From Petrimonas mucosa (GTDB lineage: Bacteria; Bacteroidota; Bacteroidia; Bacteroidales; Dysgonomonadaceae), in NCBI RefSeq assembly GCF_900095795.1, contig NZ_LT608328.1, positions 1,791,001-1,855,000 of the forward strand: a stretch of DNA of 64,000 bases, in the 5' to 3' direction. Under the pieces are notes generated by a model. That model had not been told where the DNA came from. It saw only the letters and a list, made by a program, of their open reading frames with translations, and ran no database searches. Positions 46,263 to 54,506 of the stretch are shown in pieces. Position 1 is the first letter of the stretch; each line of letters starts with the position of its first letter. The position numbers and the translations under genes were made by a program.

Positions 46263-47347
46263 AATGATTATCCGCAATAGTTCCTATTGTAAATTCTTGA
46301 CTTGAAATCAGGAGCATACGTTACAGCGGCTATCAACAGTCTTTCAAACTGGTTTTCCCCGAAGTAACGCCTGTTGAATTTATAACAGAACTGGTTGAGG
46401 TAATATTGCAAGTATTCTGGTTTTATCTTGTAATACACGCCCAGGAGCTGTCGTTTGGCATTGCTGATCGCGGTATGCACCCAGGGCAGCACCTTGGAAA
46501 GATCCTGGTGTGGAATAACAGATGCCGTATGTGAATGAACATGCTCTTTCAATTTAGTGTAAGATGTTGAGTCATCGGTGGTCAGATCCGCCGTGCTTTC
46601 AACGTGCTCTTTGACATTCCTTGTAATTGTACCGGACTTCAAGTCACTGATCACTTTCATTTTCAGGTATCTAACCTTCTTGGGTTTCTTACCCGGCTTG
46701 GGGTTTTCAACCGTTTTGCTTTCAGCCATTACCAGCACTTTGGTCTTTTTTTGGCTCCCGCGGCCGCGCTTCAACGGTTTGTCCCTCTCTTCAAGGGATA
46801 TTTCGGTGGAAAAGAAGGCGTCGTCCAACTCGATGGCTCCCTCGAGGGTGTACTCATCATCGCGTTTGCCCATCACGTCACGCAGTTTATTGACCATTTC
46901 CCATATGGGCTGGTAACGCTTGTGCCCCAGCTGGCGCTGCAGCTCCGCCGCGGAAAAGGAGCCCTTGGTCGCCGTGAGCAGGTGCATGGCCACGAACCAG
47001 TAACGGTAAGGCAGGTTGGAGTGCTGCATGACGGTGCCTGAACGCAAGGTTTGGCGTGCGCGACAACGCTTGCATTCATAGGCCTGCTTGTTTTCCAGCC
47101 AATAATGTTCTTTACAATTACAATGACGACAGGTTACTCCCATTTGGTCTCTTTGTTCTTTGAATTTTTTCCGACAGGATTCCTCATCGGGGTAATTTAT
47201 AGCAAAATCCAGGATATTCATAGTTTGAATCTTTATATCGTTAGCGATGTAAATATAATGAATATCAGTGAATTGTGCAAGTGTTTTTGAAACTTATTTA
47301 TAACTTTTTCCCGTTAAATTCTTTAGGAATAACTGCGGATAATCATT
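46263..47347 (-). mobile_element. IS1595-family insertion sequence, copy 2
   Basis: 1085 bases, the same element as 9155-10239 in opposite orientation, with an exact 8-bp target duplication TAACTAAA (46255-46262 and 47348-47355). No difference from copy 1 was seen in the parts I compared. Confidence 0.95.
46268..47221 (-). CDS. IS1595 family transposase (ISXO2-like)
   Basis: 317 residues, identical in every position to the transposase of copy 1 (9281-10234). Zinc-ribbon N-terminus and ISXO2-like catalytic domain; see copy 1 for motifs. It is intact and lies upstream of, and on the same strand as, the PIF1-like helicase gene. Confidence 0.93.
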   Translation of the reverse strand: MNILDFAINYPDEESCRKKFKEQRDQMGVTCRHCNCKEHYWLENKQAYECKRCRARQTLRSGTVMQHSNLPYRYWFVAMHLLTATKGSFSAAELQRQLGHKRYQPIWEMVNKLRDVMGKRDDEYTLEGAIELDDAFFSTEISLEERDKPLKRGRGSQKKTKVLVMAESKTVENPKPGKKPKKVRYLKMKVISDLKSGTITRNVKEHVESTADLTTDDSTSYTKLKEHVHSHTASVIPHQDLSKVLPWVHTAISNAKRQLLGVYYKIKPEYLQYYLNQFCYKFNRRYFGENQFERLLIAAVTYAPDFKSRIYNRNYCG

Positions 47348-47472
47348 TAACTAAAATAGGGGATAACCCGAAATATAAAAATCCAAATTGGCTGGCAGGA
47401 TTCACGCCTAAACCGATATGCACCGGCGAATAACGATCAATAAAATTATTTCCTAAAAGTCTCAAATAAAAG

Positions 47473-47543
47473 TTGCATGTATCAGATAAAGTATTTATCT
47501 TTAAGGTGTTAAATAAAAAATAACACTCACCTGACACATGCAA
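47473..47543 (+). promoter_or_regulatory. Inverted repeat over the start of the IS1380-like transposase gene
   Basis: TTGCATGTATCAG pairs with CTGACACATGCAA (one mismatch) across a loop that contains a TATCTTTA -7-like motif and a second small hairpin (GTGTTA / TAACAC). The right arm covers the ATG at 47538, so transcripts entering from outside could hide the start codon, as in other IS elements. Confidence 0.45.
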
Positions 47544-48866
47544 TACAAAAATAGTAAAAAAATCTCATTTACTGCCTGTTCAGTAAAGAAAAAGTTCAGT
47601 TCAGAACAATTAACATCATATTCAGGGTTAAGCGTAACCTCTGATTTTATCAACCATTGCGGTATTTATGGCAAGCTGGAACATCTTTTTCCAACCATCC
47701 GCCACAATGCAAGCCGTTTCAGCACAGCCCAAATACTCTCAAGTATCCTGTTGGCATCGTTGTGCGGTGTTCACCGTTTGAAGCGGATTGAAAACTTCAC
47801 CTTTGACGCCTTGGTTGCCCGCTTGTTGAAGTTACCCAAGAACATTGACCAGGACACCATCCGCCGCCATTTGACAGGTTTGGGTGAAAGGGGCGCCCGT
47901 TCGCTTCACGAGCTGTTGTTGGGTTTTACAGGCATGCAAGTTTCCCGTTGCGGTTTAAGCCGCTTGACACTTGATTGCGACTCAAGCACATTTACCGTTT
48001 ACGGCAACCAACAAGGGGCTGAGGTGGGTTATAACTCGCATAAGAAGGGTTCGAAAAGCTATCACCCCATCTTATGTTTTGTCACGGAGATGAAACTGCT
48101 TGTCAATTCATGGCTCCGCCCGGGTTCAGCTTACACCTCAAACGGAGTTTGTGAGTTTGTCAAAGAAACCTTGGCCGCTCTTCCCCAAAAGGTGGAGAAG
48201 GTGTTTTTCAGGGCCGACAGCGGTTTTTTCAATGGTGGATTATTTAATTTGTTAGAAGACGGTAAACATGAATATTTGGTGAAAGTAAAGCTGAAAAACC
48301 TGAAAGATTTACTTGCCGGGCAGACTTGGCAGCCGATTGGCCCACGGACGGCGACCTGTCAGTTTACACATCAATGTAGCGGTTGGAGGAATCCCCGCAT
48401 GTTTTATGCCGTGCGCATCATAAAGCAAATGGTTGAAGTCGATTATTTTGGCGAAAAACAATTTGTACCCGAGTATGAGTACTTTTGCTATTGCTCGAAC
48501 CTGAAAGGATTGGATGCCTTGCAGCTCCATACCCTTTATGGATCCCGATCAGAGAGTGAGAATTGGATCGAGCAAACCAAAAACTCGCTTTGTGCGGGAA
48601 AAACCATCACGCATGATTTTTGGGTAAACGATATTCTTTGGCAACTTTCGTCATTTGCCTACAGTTTATCGGTGCTCATGCGATACCGGGGCGACTTTTG
48701 GGTTTGGCGTCAAGAGCACTCTACCTTCCGAGAATGGTTTATCCGAGTGCCGGGAAAAGTGGTGAAATCCGGCAGGCAGGTCACGGTAAAAATGCCTAAG
48801 GAGTATTACCGAAAAGCGGGGTGGCGTGATTTTGAGCAGCGAATAACGACAACGATGACCGGATGA
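47538..48866 (+). CDS. IS1380-like DDE transposase
   Basis: 442-residue transposase of the DDE_Tnp_1/IS1380 type: LTLDCDSSTFTVYGNQQGAE (first Asp), KKGSKSYHPILCF, VFFRADSGFFNGGLF (second Asp) and LYGSRSESENWIEQTKNSL (final Glu), followed by the C-terminal WLSSFAYSL-like membrane-facing helix. Looks full length. I could not find convincing terminal repeats: candidate DNA is 47356-47537 on the left and 48867-49100 on the right. The element limits are therefore open. Confidence 0.85.
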   Translation: MQYKNSKKISFTACSVKKKFSSEQLTSYSGLSVTSDFINHCGIYGKLEHLFPTIRHNASRFSTAQILSSILLASLCGVHRLKRIENFTFDALVARLLKLPKNIDQDTIRRHLTGLGERGARSLHELLLGFTGMQVSRCGLSRLTLDCDSSTFTVYGNQQGAEVGYNSHKKGSKSYHPILCFVTEMKLLVNSWLRPGSAYTSNGVCEFVKETLAALPQKVEKVFFRADSGFFNGGLFNLLEDGKHEYLVKVKLKNLKDLLAGQTWQPIGPRTATCQFTHQCSGWRNPRMFYAVRIIKQMVEVDYFGEKQFVPEYEYFCYCSNLKGLDALQLHTLYGSRSESENWIEQTKNSLCAGKTITHDFWVNDILWQLSSFAYSLSVLMRYRGDFWVWRQEHSTFREWFIRVPGKVVKSGRQVTVKMPKEYYRKAGWRDFEQRITTTMTG

Positions 48867-49167
48867 CGGATTTTCACTTAATCGTCCATCGCCATCTTTC
48901 GTGTCGTAAAAGGGTTTATGACAAGGAATTGCCATGCCTTGGAAGAGTGATAATGTTAATATATATAAAAATGCCACCATAAAAAGTAAATCAACACGTT
49001 AAACGTGCAAGAAACAGTGAAGATGAAAAGAAAATAAAACGGTATCTCTCGAAAAAAAAGAGAAATTCCGCTTTGAAAACTATTAACTTGAGTTGGGAAT
49101 TTCAAATGAGATTTTTAAGTATTTTTCAAAAAAAGTATACTATTTTTGTCATAATATAATATTTTCG
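48867..49167. other. AT-rich intergenic region, IS end to ABC cluster
   Basis: About 300 bases without a supported gene. It probably holds the right end of the IS1380-like element, which I could not define, and the upstream region of the ABC operon. The second half is very AT-rich. Confidence 0.5.
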
Positions 49168-49175
49168 TATATTTG
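49168..49175 (+). promoter_or_regulatory. Bacteroidota promoter of the ABC export cluster
   Basis: TATATTTG (-7) with TTG at 49146-49148, 19 bases apart: both parts of the Bacteroidota sigma-factor consensus at the expected spacing. It excludes the in-frame ATG at 49173 as the start of the first gene. Confidence 0.7.
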
Positions 49176-49211
49176 CATCCGAATAGTATACAAAACAAAA
49201 GATTCAAAACG

Positions 49212-49934
49212 ATGAGCGAAAAAGAAAAAATCATTCGATTGACCGGTCTCGTGAAACAGTTTCCCGTGGGAGACGGCCATTTCACGGCACTGAACGGGAT
49301 TAACCTGACCATCGAACGTGGGGAGTTCCTCGGGCTGGTCGGGCCCAGCGGATCGGGTAAAACCACCCTGCTGAACATCATCGGCTCGCTTGACACGCCC
49401 ACAGAGGGGGAAGCGATCGTTCTGGAACACTCCGTTTCGTCACTCACCGCCAAAGAGTCGGCCGCGTTGCGCAACAAAAGCATCGGGTTTATTTTCCAGA
49501 GCTACAACCTGCTGCCGGTTCACACGGTGTACGAGAACGTGGAGTTTCCCCTGCTGCTCCAGAAGAGATCGGCCGGAGAGCGCTACAAGGCGGTAATGAA
49601 CGCCCTCGAGTGGGTGGGATTAACGGATAAAGCGGCATCGCGCCCGGCACAGCTATCGGGAGGGGAGAGCCAGCGGGTAGCCATTGCCCGCGCGATGGTG
49701 AAGCGTCCCGACGTTGTCCTGGCCGACGAGCCTTCGGCAAACCTCGATGCAAAAAACTCGCATACCATCCTTCAAACAATGCGGCAACTGAACGAAGAGC
49801 TAAACACGACCTTCGTTTTCGCCACGCACGACGAGAAAGTGATGCAGTACCTTCGACGAATTGTTTATCTGGAAGACGGAAAAGTGGAAAAAGACGAGAT
49901 AATTCAAGATTCAACGTTCAACATTCAAAATTGA
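49212..49934 (+). CDS. ABC transporter ATP-binding protein (LolD/MacB type)
   Basis: 240-residue ATPase of the lipoprotein-export/MacB group: Walker A GPSGSGKTT, Q-loop IFQSYNLLP, signature LSGGESQRVAIARA, Walker B VVLADEPSANLD, H-loop FATHDEKV. With the two permeases downstream it would form a LolCDE-like or MacB-like exporter. The start at 49212 (MSEKEK) follows the promoter; 49173 is inside the -7 box. The last residues (IIQDSTFNIQN) are encoded by the heptad array that begins at 49901, so the array has replaced or extended the native C-terminus. Confidence 0.9.
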   Translation: MSEKEKIIRLTGLVKQFPVGDGHFTALNGINLTIERGEFLGLVGPSGSGKTTLLNIIGSLDTPTEGEAIVLEHSVSSLTAKESAALRNKSIGFIFQSYNLLPVHTVYENVEFPLLLQKRSAGERYKAVMNALEWVGLTDKAASRPAQLSGGESQRVAIARAMVKRPDVVLADEPSANLDAKNSHTILQTMRQLNEELNTTFVFATHDEKVMQYLRRIVYLEDGKVEKDEIIQDSTFNIQN

Positions 49935-49972
49935 ACATAAAATCTGGAATCTTAAATTTGGAATTTGGAATT
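49901..49972. repeat. Heptad array A1
   Basis: Left-type heptads (ATTCAAG, ATTCAAC, GTTCAAC, ATTCAAA) followed by right-type ones (AATCTGG, AATCTTA, AATTTGG, AATTTGG), ending directly before the ATG of the first permease. It overlaps the end of the ATPase gene. Overall an imperfect inverted repeat. Confidence 0.75.
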
Positions 49973-51145
49973 ATGTTACTATTTAAAACAGCAATAAAAA
50001 ACATCCTGGGCGCGGGCAGGCGTACATGGTTAAACGTGGCTGTCCTCTCTTTCACTTTCGTTCTGATGACCGCGTTCAACGGATTGATAGACGGGTGGGT
50101 GAACGACGCGATCGTGGACACCCGCGACTGGGAAACGGGAGCGGGACAATTCTGGCACGAGAACTACGACCGGTATGACGTGTTTACATTACAGGACGCG
50201 CACGGCATGCCCCCGGACGCGTTCGCTCCCTGTCTTGCCGATAAATCGCTCACTCCCATCCTCGTGATACAGGCGGTCGCGTACGAATCGGGAAACATGC
50301 AGAATATCCAGTTAAAGGGCATCGACCCGTCGCAACAACTGCTGGAGATTCCTTCACGCTATTTACACGCGGACGACGATGCCCTTAACGCGGTAATCGG
50401 CGCGAGAATGGCCCGAACGCTGAACGCGGACGAGGGAGACCGCCTGCTTATACGATGGCGGGACAAGAACGGGGCTTTTGATGCACGGGAGATCGTGATC
50501 GCGTCCATATTCAACTCGAGCATCGCCACCGTGGACGAAGGGCAGGTGTGGATCGCCCTTGATAAGCTCCGTGAAATGACCGGAATGCAGGACGAAGCAA
50601 CCTACCTGGTAAGATCGGCCGACTGTCCCCTTGAACAGGACGTGAACGGGTGGCACTATAAAGATTCGGATTTCCTGCTGGAGGACCTCTACCTCATGGC
50701 GCAACACAGCCGCGTGGAGTCGCTCATCATCTTCACCATCCTGCTGGCCATCGCTTTGTTGGCGGTATTCGATACCCAGACGCTCTCCATCTTCCGACGC
50801 CAAAAGGAGATAGGAACCTATATCTCCCTCGGAATGACACCCAAGCAGGTGACAAGACTATTCACGCTGGAAGGCACTACCTACAGCCTGCTGGGCATAC
50901 TGGTGGGTGTTCTCTGGGGAACACCCCTTTTATACTGGTACGGACAAACAGGAATCACGCTGCCGGAAAGTTACACCGAGATTGGCCTGGGCATGCGTGA
51001 AACCATGCGACCCGTATACGACCCCGGGACAATCCTGACCAGCATCGCGATCATCATATTCATGTCGATGCTGATAAGCTGGCTCCCCACCCGTAAAATA
51101 GCCAAAAGCAACGTGGTAGAAGCATTAAAAGGAAGAATCACCTGA
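49973..51145 (+). CDS. ABC transporter permease (FtsX/LolE type), first
   Basis: 390 residues from ATG 49973; the longer frame from 49931 would be translated from the repeat array. One N-terminal membrane helix (about 20-40), a large periplasmic MacB-PCD-like domain (about 45-250) and three C-terminal helices (about 263-285, 310-335, 358-380), the FtsX layout. Partner of the ATPase and of the second permease at 51275. Confidence 0.88.
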   Translation: MLLFKTAIKNILGAGRRTWLNVAVLSFTFVLMTAFNGLIDGWVNDAIVDTRDWETGAGQFWHENYDRYDVFTLQDAHGMPPDAFAPCLADKSLTPILVIQAVAYESGNMQNIQLKGIDPSQQLLEIPSRYLHADDDALNAVIGARMARTLNADEGDRLLIRWRDKNGAFDAREIVIASIFNSSIATVDEGQVWIALDKLREMTGMQDEATYLVRSADCPLEQDVNGWHYKDSDFLLEDLYLMAQHSRVESLIIFTILLAIALLAVFDTQTLSIFRRQKEIGTYISLGMTPKQVTRLFTLEGTTYSLLGILVGVLWGTPLLYWYGQTGITLPESYTEIGLGMRETMRPVYDPGTILTSIAIIIFMSMLISWLPTRKIAKSNVVEALKGRIT

Positions 51146-51148
51146 GAT

Positions 51149-51274
51149 CATTCAAGATTTCAGATTCAAGATTCATAATTTATGAATGGATGAATTGAAA
51201 CAACGTTCGGCGGAGCCAAAATCGACGTAGTCGAATCTTGAATTTTAAATTTTAAATTTTGAATTTGTAAAATT
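51149..51274. repeat. Heptad array A2 with spacer
   Basis: Left-type half at 51149-51181 (ATTCAAG, ATTTCAG, ATTCAAG, ATTCATA), a non-repeat spacer of about 50 bases, then right-type half from 51231 (AATCTTG, AATTTTA, AATTTTA, AATTTTG) ending before the ATG of the second permease. Same order of halves as A1 and A3. Confidence 0.7.
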
Positions 51275-52546
51275 ATGTTTGCATTTTTATGGAAAGGAAT
51301 CATCCGGGATAAAAGCAGGAGCCTGCTGCCCGTTATTGTCGTGGCCATCGGTGTTTTTGCCATCATCTTTGCTTACGGGCTGATAAGCGGCATGATGTCG
51401 AACATGATTCAAGCTACCGCGAACTTTCAAACCGGCCACCTGAAAGTAATGACGCGGGCGTACAGCGACAACCAGGGACAAAAACCCAACGATCTGGCAC
51501 TGTTAGACGCGGATATGCTCGTGGAACAGCTAACGGCTGATTTTCCCGGCGTGGAGTGGGTTCCCCGTATCTTTTTCGGTGGCCTCCTCGATATTCCCGA
51601 TCAGGACGGCGAGACCAGAGCGCAAGGGCCGGTATCGGGAACGGCCTACGATTTCCTGTCGGGCAATAATGGCGAGATAGAGCGCATCGGTTTGAGAACC
51701 GCGCTGGTATCCGGCAACATTATCCGACAACCGAACGAGATCATCATCAGCATCGATTTTGCAGAAACACACGAGGTTCTTCCCGGGGACAGGATTACTT
51801 TTTTCGGTTCCACGATGCATGGGGCGATGAGTTTTGCCAACTATACCGTGGCGGGAATTGCACGCTTCGGCATGGCACAGCTCGATAGGGGAGCCGTTAT
51901 ATTGGATATCTCGGACGCGCGGCTGCTATTGGATATGGAGAACGCGACGAGTGAACTGTTCGGCTATCTTCCCGGTAACACGTACGACCAGGAGGAGACG
52001 GAGCGGATAAAGTCGGCGTTCAATGAACGGTACACCGATGAAACAGACGAGTTCGCGCCGGTGATGCTTCAATTGGTGGATCAAAATTTCATGAACCAAA
52101 CCATCGCGATGATGGACGCGATATTGGTTATCATGGTGATTCTACTGGTGGTCGCGCTCTCCATCGTTCTTTGGAACACGGGCGTGTTAGGAGGGATAAG
52201 ACGTTATAACGAGTTTGGCGTACGCCTGGCTTTGGGGGAAGAAAAAAAGCATATCTATCGCACCCTGTTGAGCGAATCAATGCTGATAGGTGTGATCGGG
52301 TCCGCGGTCGGGACTGCCGCGGGAGTTGCCCTCTCGCTCTACCTGCAGAAGCATGGCATCGACTACAGCGCGATGATGGAAAACGTGAACATGATGATCA
52401 CCCCCGTCATTCGATCGGAAGTGACGCCCCAACTCTATTATATAGGATTTATCCCGGGTGTTATCTCCATGCTTGTCGGATCGGCACTGGCCGGGACAGC
52501 CGTTTACAAGCGTAACACGGCCATGTTGTTTAAGGAACTGGATTAA
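51275..52546 (+). CDS. ABC transporter permease (FtsX/LolE type), second
   Basis: 423 residues, FtsX layout: N-terminal helix (about 14-40, VIVVAIGVFAIIFAYGLISG), periplasmic MacB-PCD-like domain (about 45-270), and three C-terminal helices (about 280-305, 335-358, 385-408). The motif RRYNEFGVRLALGEEKKHI precedes the second of these, as in LolC/LolE. With the first permease and the ATPase it forms a complete exporter; the LolA-like protein follows. Confidence 0.88.
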   Translation: MFAFLWKGIIRDKSRSLLPVIVVAIGVFAIIFAYGLISGMMSNMIQATANFQTGHLKVMTRAYSDNQGQKPNDLALLDADMLVEQLTADFPGVEWVPRIFFGGLLDIPDQDGETRAQGPVSGTAYDFLSGNNGEIERIGLRTALVSGNIIRQPNEIIISIDFAETHEVLPGDRITFFGSTMHGAMSFANYTVAGIARFGMAQLDRGAVILDISDARLLLDMENATSELFGYLPGNTYDQEETERIKSAFNERYTDETDEFAPVMLQLVDQNFMNQTIAMMDAILVIMVILLVVALSIVLWNTGVLGGIRRYNEFGVRLALGEEKKHIYRTLLSESMLIGVIGSAVGTAAGVALSLYLQKHGIDYSAMMENVNMMITPVIRSEVTPQLYYIGFIPGVISMLVGSALAGTAVYKRNTAMLFKELD

Positions 52547-52548
52547 AC

Positions 52549-52625
52549 TATTCAAGATTCAAAATTCAAGATTCAAAATTACGGTAATCTGAAATCTGGA
52601 ATCTGAAATCTGAAATTATAAAATT
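52549..52625. repeat. Heptad array A3
   Basis: The clearest array: four left-type heptads (ATTCAAG, ATTCAAA, ATTCAAG, ATTCAAA), centre TTACGGT, then four right-type (AATCTGA, AATCTGG, AATCTGA, AATCTGA), ending shortly before the next ATG. The halves are imperfect inverted copies and could form a hairpin in RNA. Confidence 0.8.
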
Positions 52626-53360
52626 ATGAAAAAGCTAACTGTATTATTACTTATTACTGTTTTTACAAGTTCTGTTTTCGCGCAAGACGCGGAACAGATT
52701 ATCAGGGACGTGGACAGGAACCTCTCTGCCGACAGCCGGATCGTGGAATCGAGCATGACGGTACACGGGAGGCGAAGCAGCCGCACGATGACTTCAAAAA
52801 GTTATACCGTCGGAAATGAAAAATCGTTCACGGAATACCTCTCGCCCGCGCGCGAAAAAGGGACGAAGATGTTGAAGCTGGACAAAGAGATGTGGCTTTA
52901 TTCACCTTCGACCGACCGCACGATCATGATCTCGGGACATATGCTGCGGCAATCGGTGATGGGTTCCGATCTGTCCTACGAGGATATGATGGAGGATCGA
53001 AAGCTTTCCGATATGTACACCGCTTCACTTGCCGGCGAAGAGACCATAGAGGGGCGCGCGTGTCATGTCCTGCAGCTGAAATCCAAAGTGGCCGACGCGG
53101 CCTACGATGTTCAAAAGCTATGGGTCGATATCGAGCGGCTCGTCCCGTTGAAACAAGAGCTCTACGCGAAAAGCGGGCAGCTCCTCAAACAGGTAAGCCT
53201 GGGCGACGTGCAACGGGTCAATGACCGGTGGTATCCCATGAAGATGGTATACAAGGATATGCTCAAGGATGGTAAGGGAACAGAATGGATGATCACGAAG
53301 ATTGAATTCGACACACGAATACCGGAACATGTTTTCTCGAAAGCAAGTTTGAAACAATAG
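52626..53360 (+). CDS. Outer-membrane lipoprotein-sorting protein (LolA-like)
   Basis: 244-residue periplasmic protein with a signal peptide (MKKLTVLLLITVFTSSVFA, 1-19) and a LolA-like half-barrel. It matches the group annotated as outer-membrane lipoprotein-sorting proteins: KMLKLDKEMWLYSPSTDRTIMIS split around the WLYSP motif, RQSVMGSDLSYEDMM, and VQKLWVDIERLVPLKQELYA. Next to an FtsX-type exporter it is likely to receive a lipid or lipoprotein cargo released from the inner membrane. Confidence 0.88.
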   Translation: MKKLTVLLLITVFTSSVFAQDAEQIIRDVDRNLSADSRIVESSMTVHGRRSSRTMTSKSYTVGNEKSFTEYLSPAREKGTKMLKLDKEMWLYSPSTDRTIMISGHMLRQSVMGSDLSYEDMMEDRKLSDMYTASLAGEETIEGRACHVLQLKSKVADAAYDVQKLWVDIERLVPLKQELYAKSGQLLKQVSLGDVQRVNDRWYPMKMVYKDMLKDGKGTEWMITKIEFDTRIPEHVFSKASLKQ

Positions 53361-53361
53361 G

Positions 53362-53399
53362 ATTTAAGATTCAAGATTCAAAATTTAAGATTTAAGATT
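53362..53399. repeat. Heptad array A4, left-type half before the S23 gene
   Basis: Only left-type heptads (ATTTAAG, ATTCAAG, ATTCAAA, ATTTAAG, ATTTAAG), ending directly at the ATG of the four-helix-bundle gene. Confidence 0.75.
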
Positions 53400-53789
53400 A
53401 TGTCGAAGATAGAACGTTTCGAAGATTTAGAAGTATGGAAAATGGCTCGTTCTTTTTCGAAGAATATATACCTGATATTAGAGAAAGAGCTCTTTTTGAA
53501 AGACTTTCGGTTACGAGATCAAATGAGAGGATCTGTCGGATCAATTATGGATAATATTGCAGAGGGATTTGAACGTAACGGCAATAAGGAATTTGTTCAG
53601 TTTCTCTTTATATCAAAAGGTTCTTGCGGAGAAGTTCGTAGTCAACTATACAGAGCGTTAGATATAGGATATATTTGTCAAGAAGAATTTGATAAGCTAT
53701 ATCAGGAAGCATTAAAGATATCTCAATCCCTGTCCGGATTTATCAAATATTTAAAGGCTTCTGAGTTTCAAGGAACAAAATATAAATAA
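53400..53789 (+). CDS. Four-helix-bundle protein (S23 / 23S rRNA intervening-sequence family)
   Basis: 129-residue all-helical protein of the S23 family: RFEDLEVWKMARSFSKNIY at the start, then RLRDQMRGSVGSIMDNIAEGFER and LFISKGSCGEVRSQLYRALDIG, the family signatures. Members occur inside 23S rRNA intervening sequences and, as the Avd relative, in diversity-generating retroelements; the biochemical role is unclear. It interrupts an otherwise coherent export operon, is visibly more AT-rich than its neighbours, and is bounded by a left-type and a right-type heptad half, so it looks like an inserted unit. Confidence 0.9.
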   Translation: MSKIERFEDLEVWKMARSFSKNIYLILEKELFLKDFRLRDQMRGSVGSIMDNIAEGFERNGNKEFVQFLFISKGSCGEVRSQLYRALDIGYICQEEFDKLYQEALKISQSLSGFIKYLKASEFQGTKYK

Positions 53790-53847
53790 AATCTGGAATC
53801 TGAAATCTGAAATCTGGAATCTGAAATCTGGAATCTGAAATTATAAA
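53788..53847. repeat. Heptad array A5, right-type half after the S23 gene
   Basis: Seven right-type heptads (AATCTGG, AATCTGA, AATCTGA, AATCTGG, AATCTGA, AATCTGG, AATCTGA), then AATTATAAAC and the ATG of the TetR gene. It starts at the stop codon of the S23 gene. Confidence 0.8.
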
Positions 53848-53850
53848 CAT

Positions 53851-54441
53851 ATGACGAAAAAGCAAAACGATATTTTTGAGGCGGCAAAAAAACTCTTTTA
53901 CAAGTTTGGCGTACGAAGAGTGACGATTGAAGATATTTGTGAGGAAGCCAACGCGAGTAAAATGACATTTTACAAGTATTTTCCTAACAAAATAGAACTG
54001 GTTAAAGCCGTTGTAGACAATTATTTTTCCAATGCAATGGAAAAATATCGGGAAATGATGCAATCAGAAATAACGGCTGAAGAAAAAATCAGGAGAACAT
54101 TTGAATTAAAGTTGGAAAGTGCCATGGGCCTCGAAATGGATTTTCTGGCAGATCTGTATAAATATCCCGACGACGCGCTTAAGGAACATTTAAACGTATG
54201 GAAACAGAGAAGCATCGATCTCACGAAAAGCTGGTTTATTGAAATGCAACAAAACGGACTGATCATAAAAGAGCTCAATTTCCCGGTTTTCATGCTGTAT
54301 GCCGACGCCATACAATCTTTTGTCCTCAACGATGAAACGATGAATTTTTTCGGGACTACGCGAGAATTAACGCACACCGTCTCAAGGCTCTTATTGTACG
54401 GCATCACGGAAAGAAAAGGAGAAGAAAACCCGACGGAATAG
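53851..54441 (+). CDS. TetR/AcrR family transcriptional regulator
   Basis: 196 residues. The N-terminal helix-turn-helix (about 8-55) contains FGVRRVTIEDICEEANASKMTFYKYFPNK split around the recognition helix MTFYKYF, typical of TetR. The helical C-terminal domain (60-196) would bind a ligand that is not identifiable. It lies in the exporter cluster and probably controls it. AT-rich compared with the exporter genes. Confidence 0.92.
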   Translation: MTKKQNDIFEAAKKLFYKFGVRRVTIEDICEEANASKMTFYKYFPNKIELVKAVVDNYFSNAMEKYREMMQSEITAEEKIRRTFELKLESAMGLEMDFLADLYKYPDDALKEHLNVWKQRSIDLTKSWFIEMQQNGLIIKELNFPVFMLYADAIQSFVLNDETMNFFGTTRELTHTVSRLLLYGITERKGEENPTE

Positions 54442-54467
54442 TTTTTTGACGGATAGGGCTTCAGTGG

Positions 54468-54503
54468 GATCTGAAATCTGAAATCTGAAACCTGAAATTG
54501 TAA
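54468..54503. repeat. Heptad array A6
   Basis: Right-type heptads only (ATCTGAA repeated, one ACCTGAA), ending just before the ATG at 54507. No left half is recognisable in the preceding 25 bases. Confidence 0.7.
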
Positions 54504-54506
54504 ACA

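Noticed and set aside
47343-47543. 66-codon minus-strand frame between IS1595 copy 2 and the IS1380-like transposase
   Set aside because: No recognisable features, overlaps the IS1595 end and an IS leader hairpin; probably chance.
53400-53789. S23 gene as the Avd partner of a diversity-generating retroelement
   Set aside because: No template/variable repeat pair or DGR-type reverse transcriptase lies nearby; the two RTs in the window are group II intron proteins more than 28 kb away.
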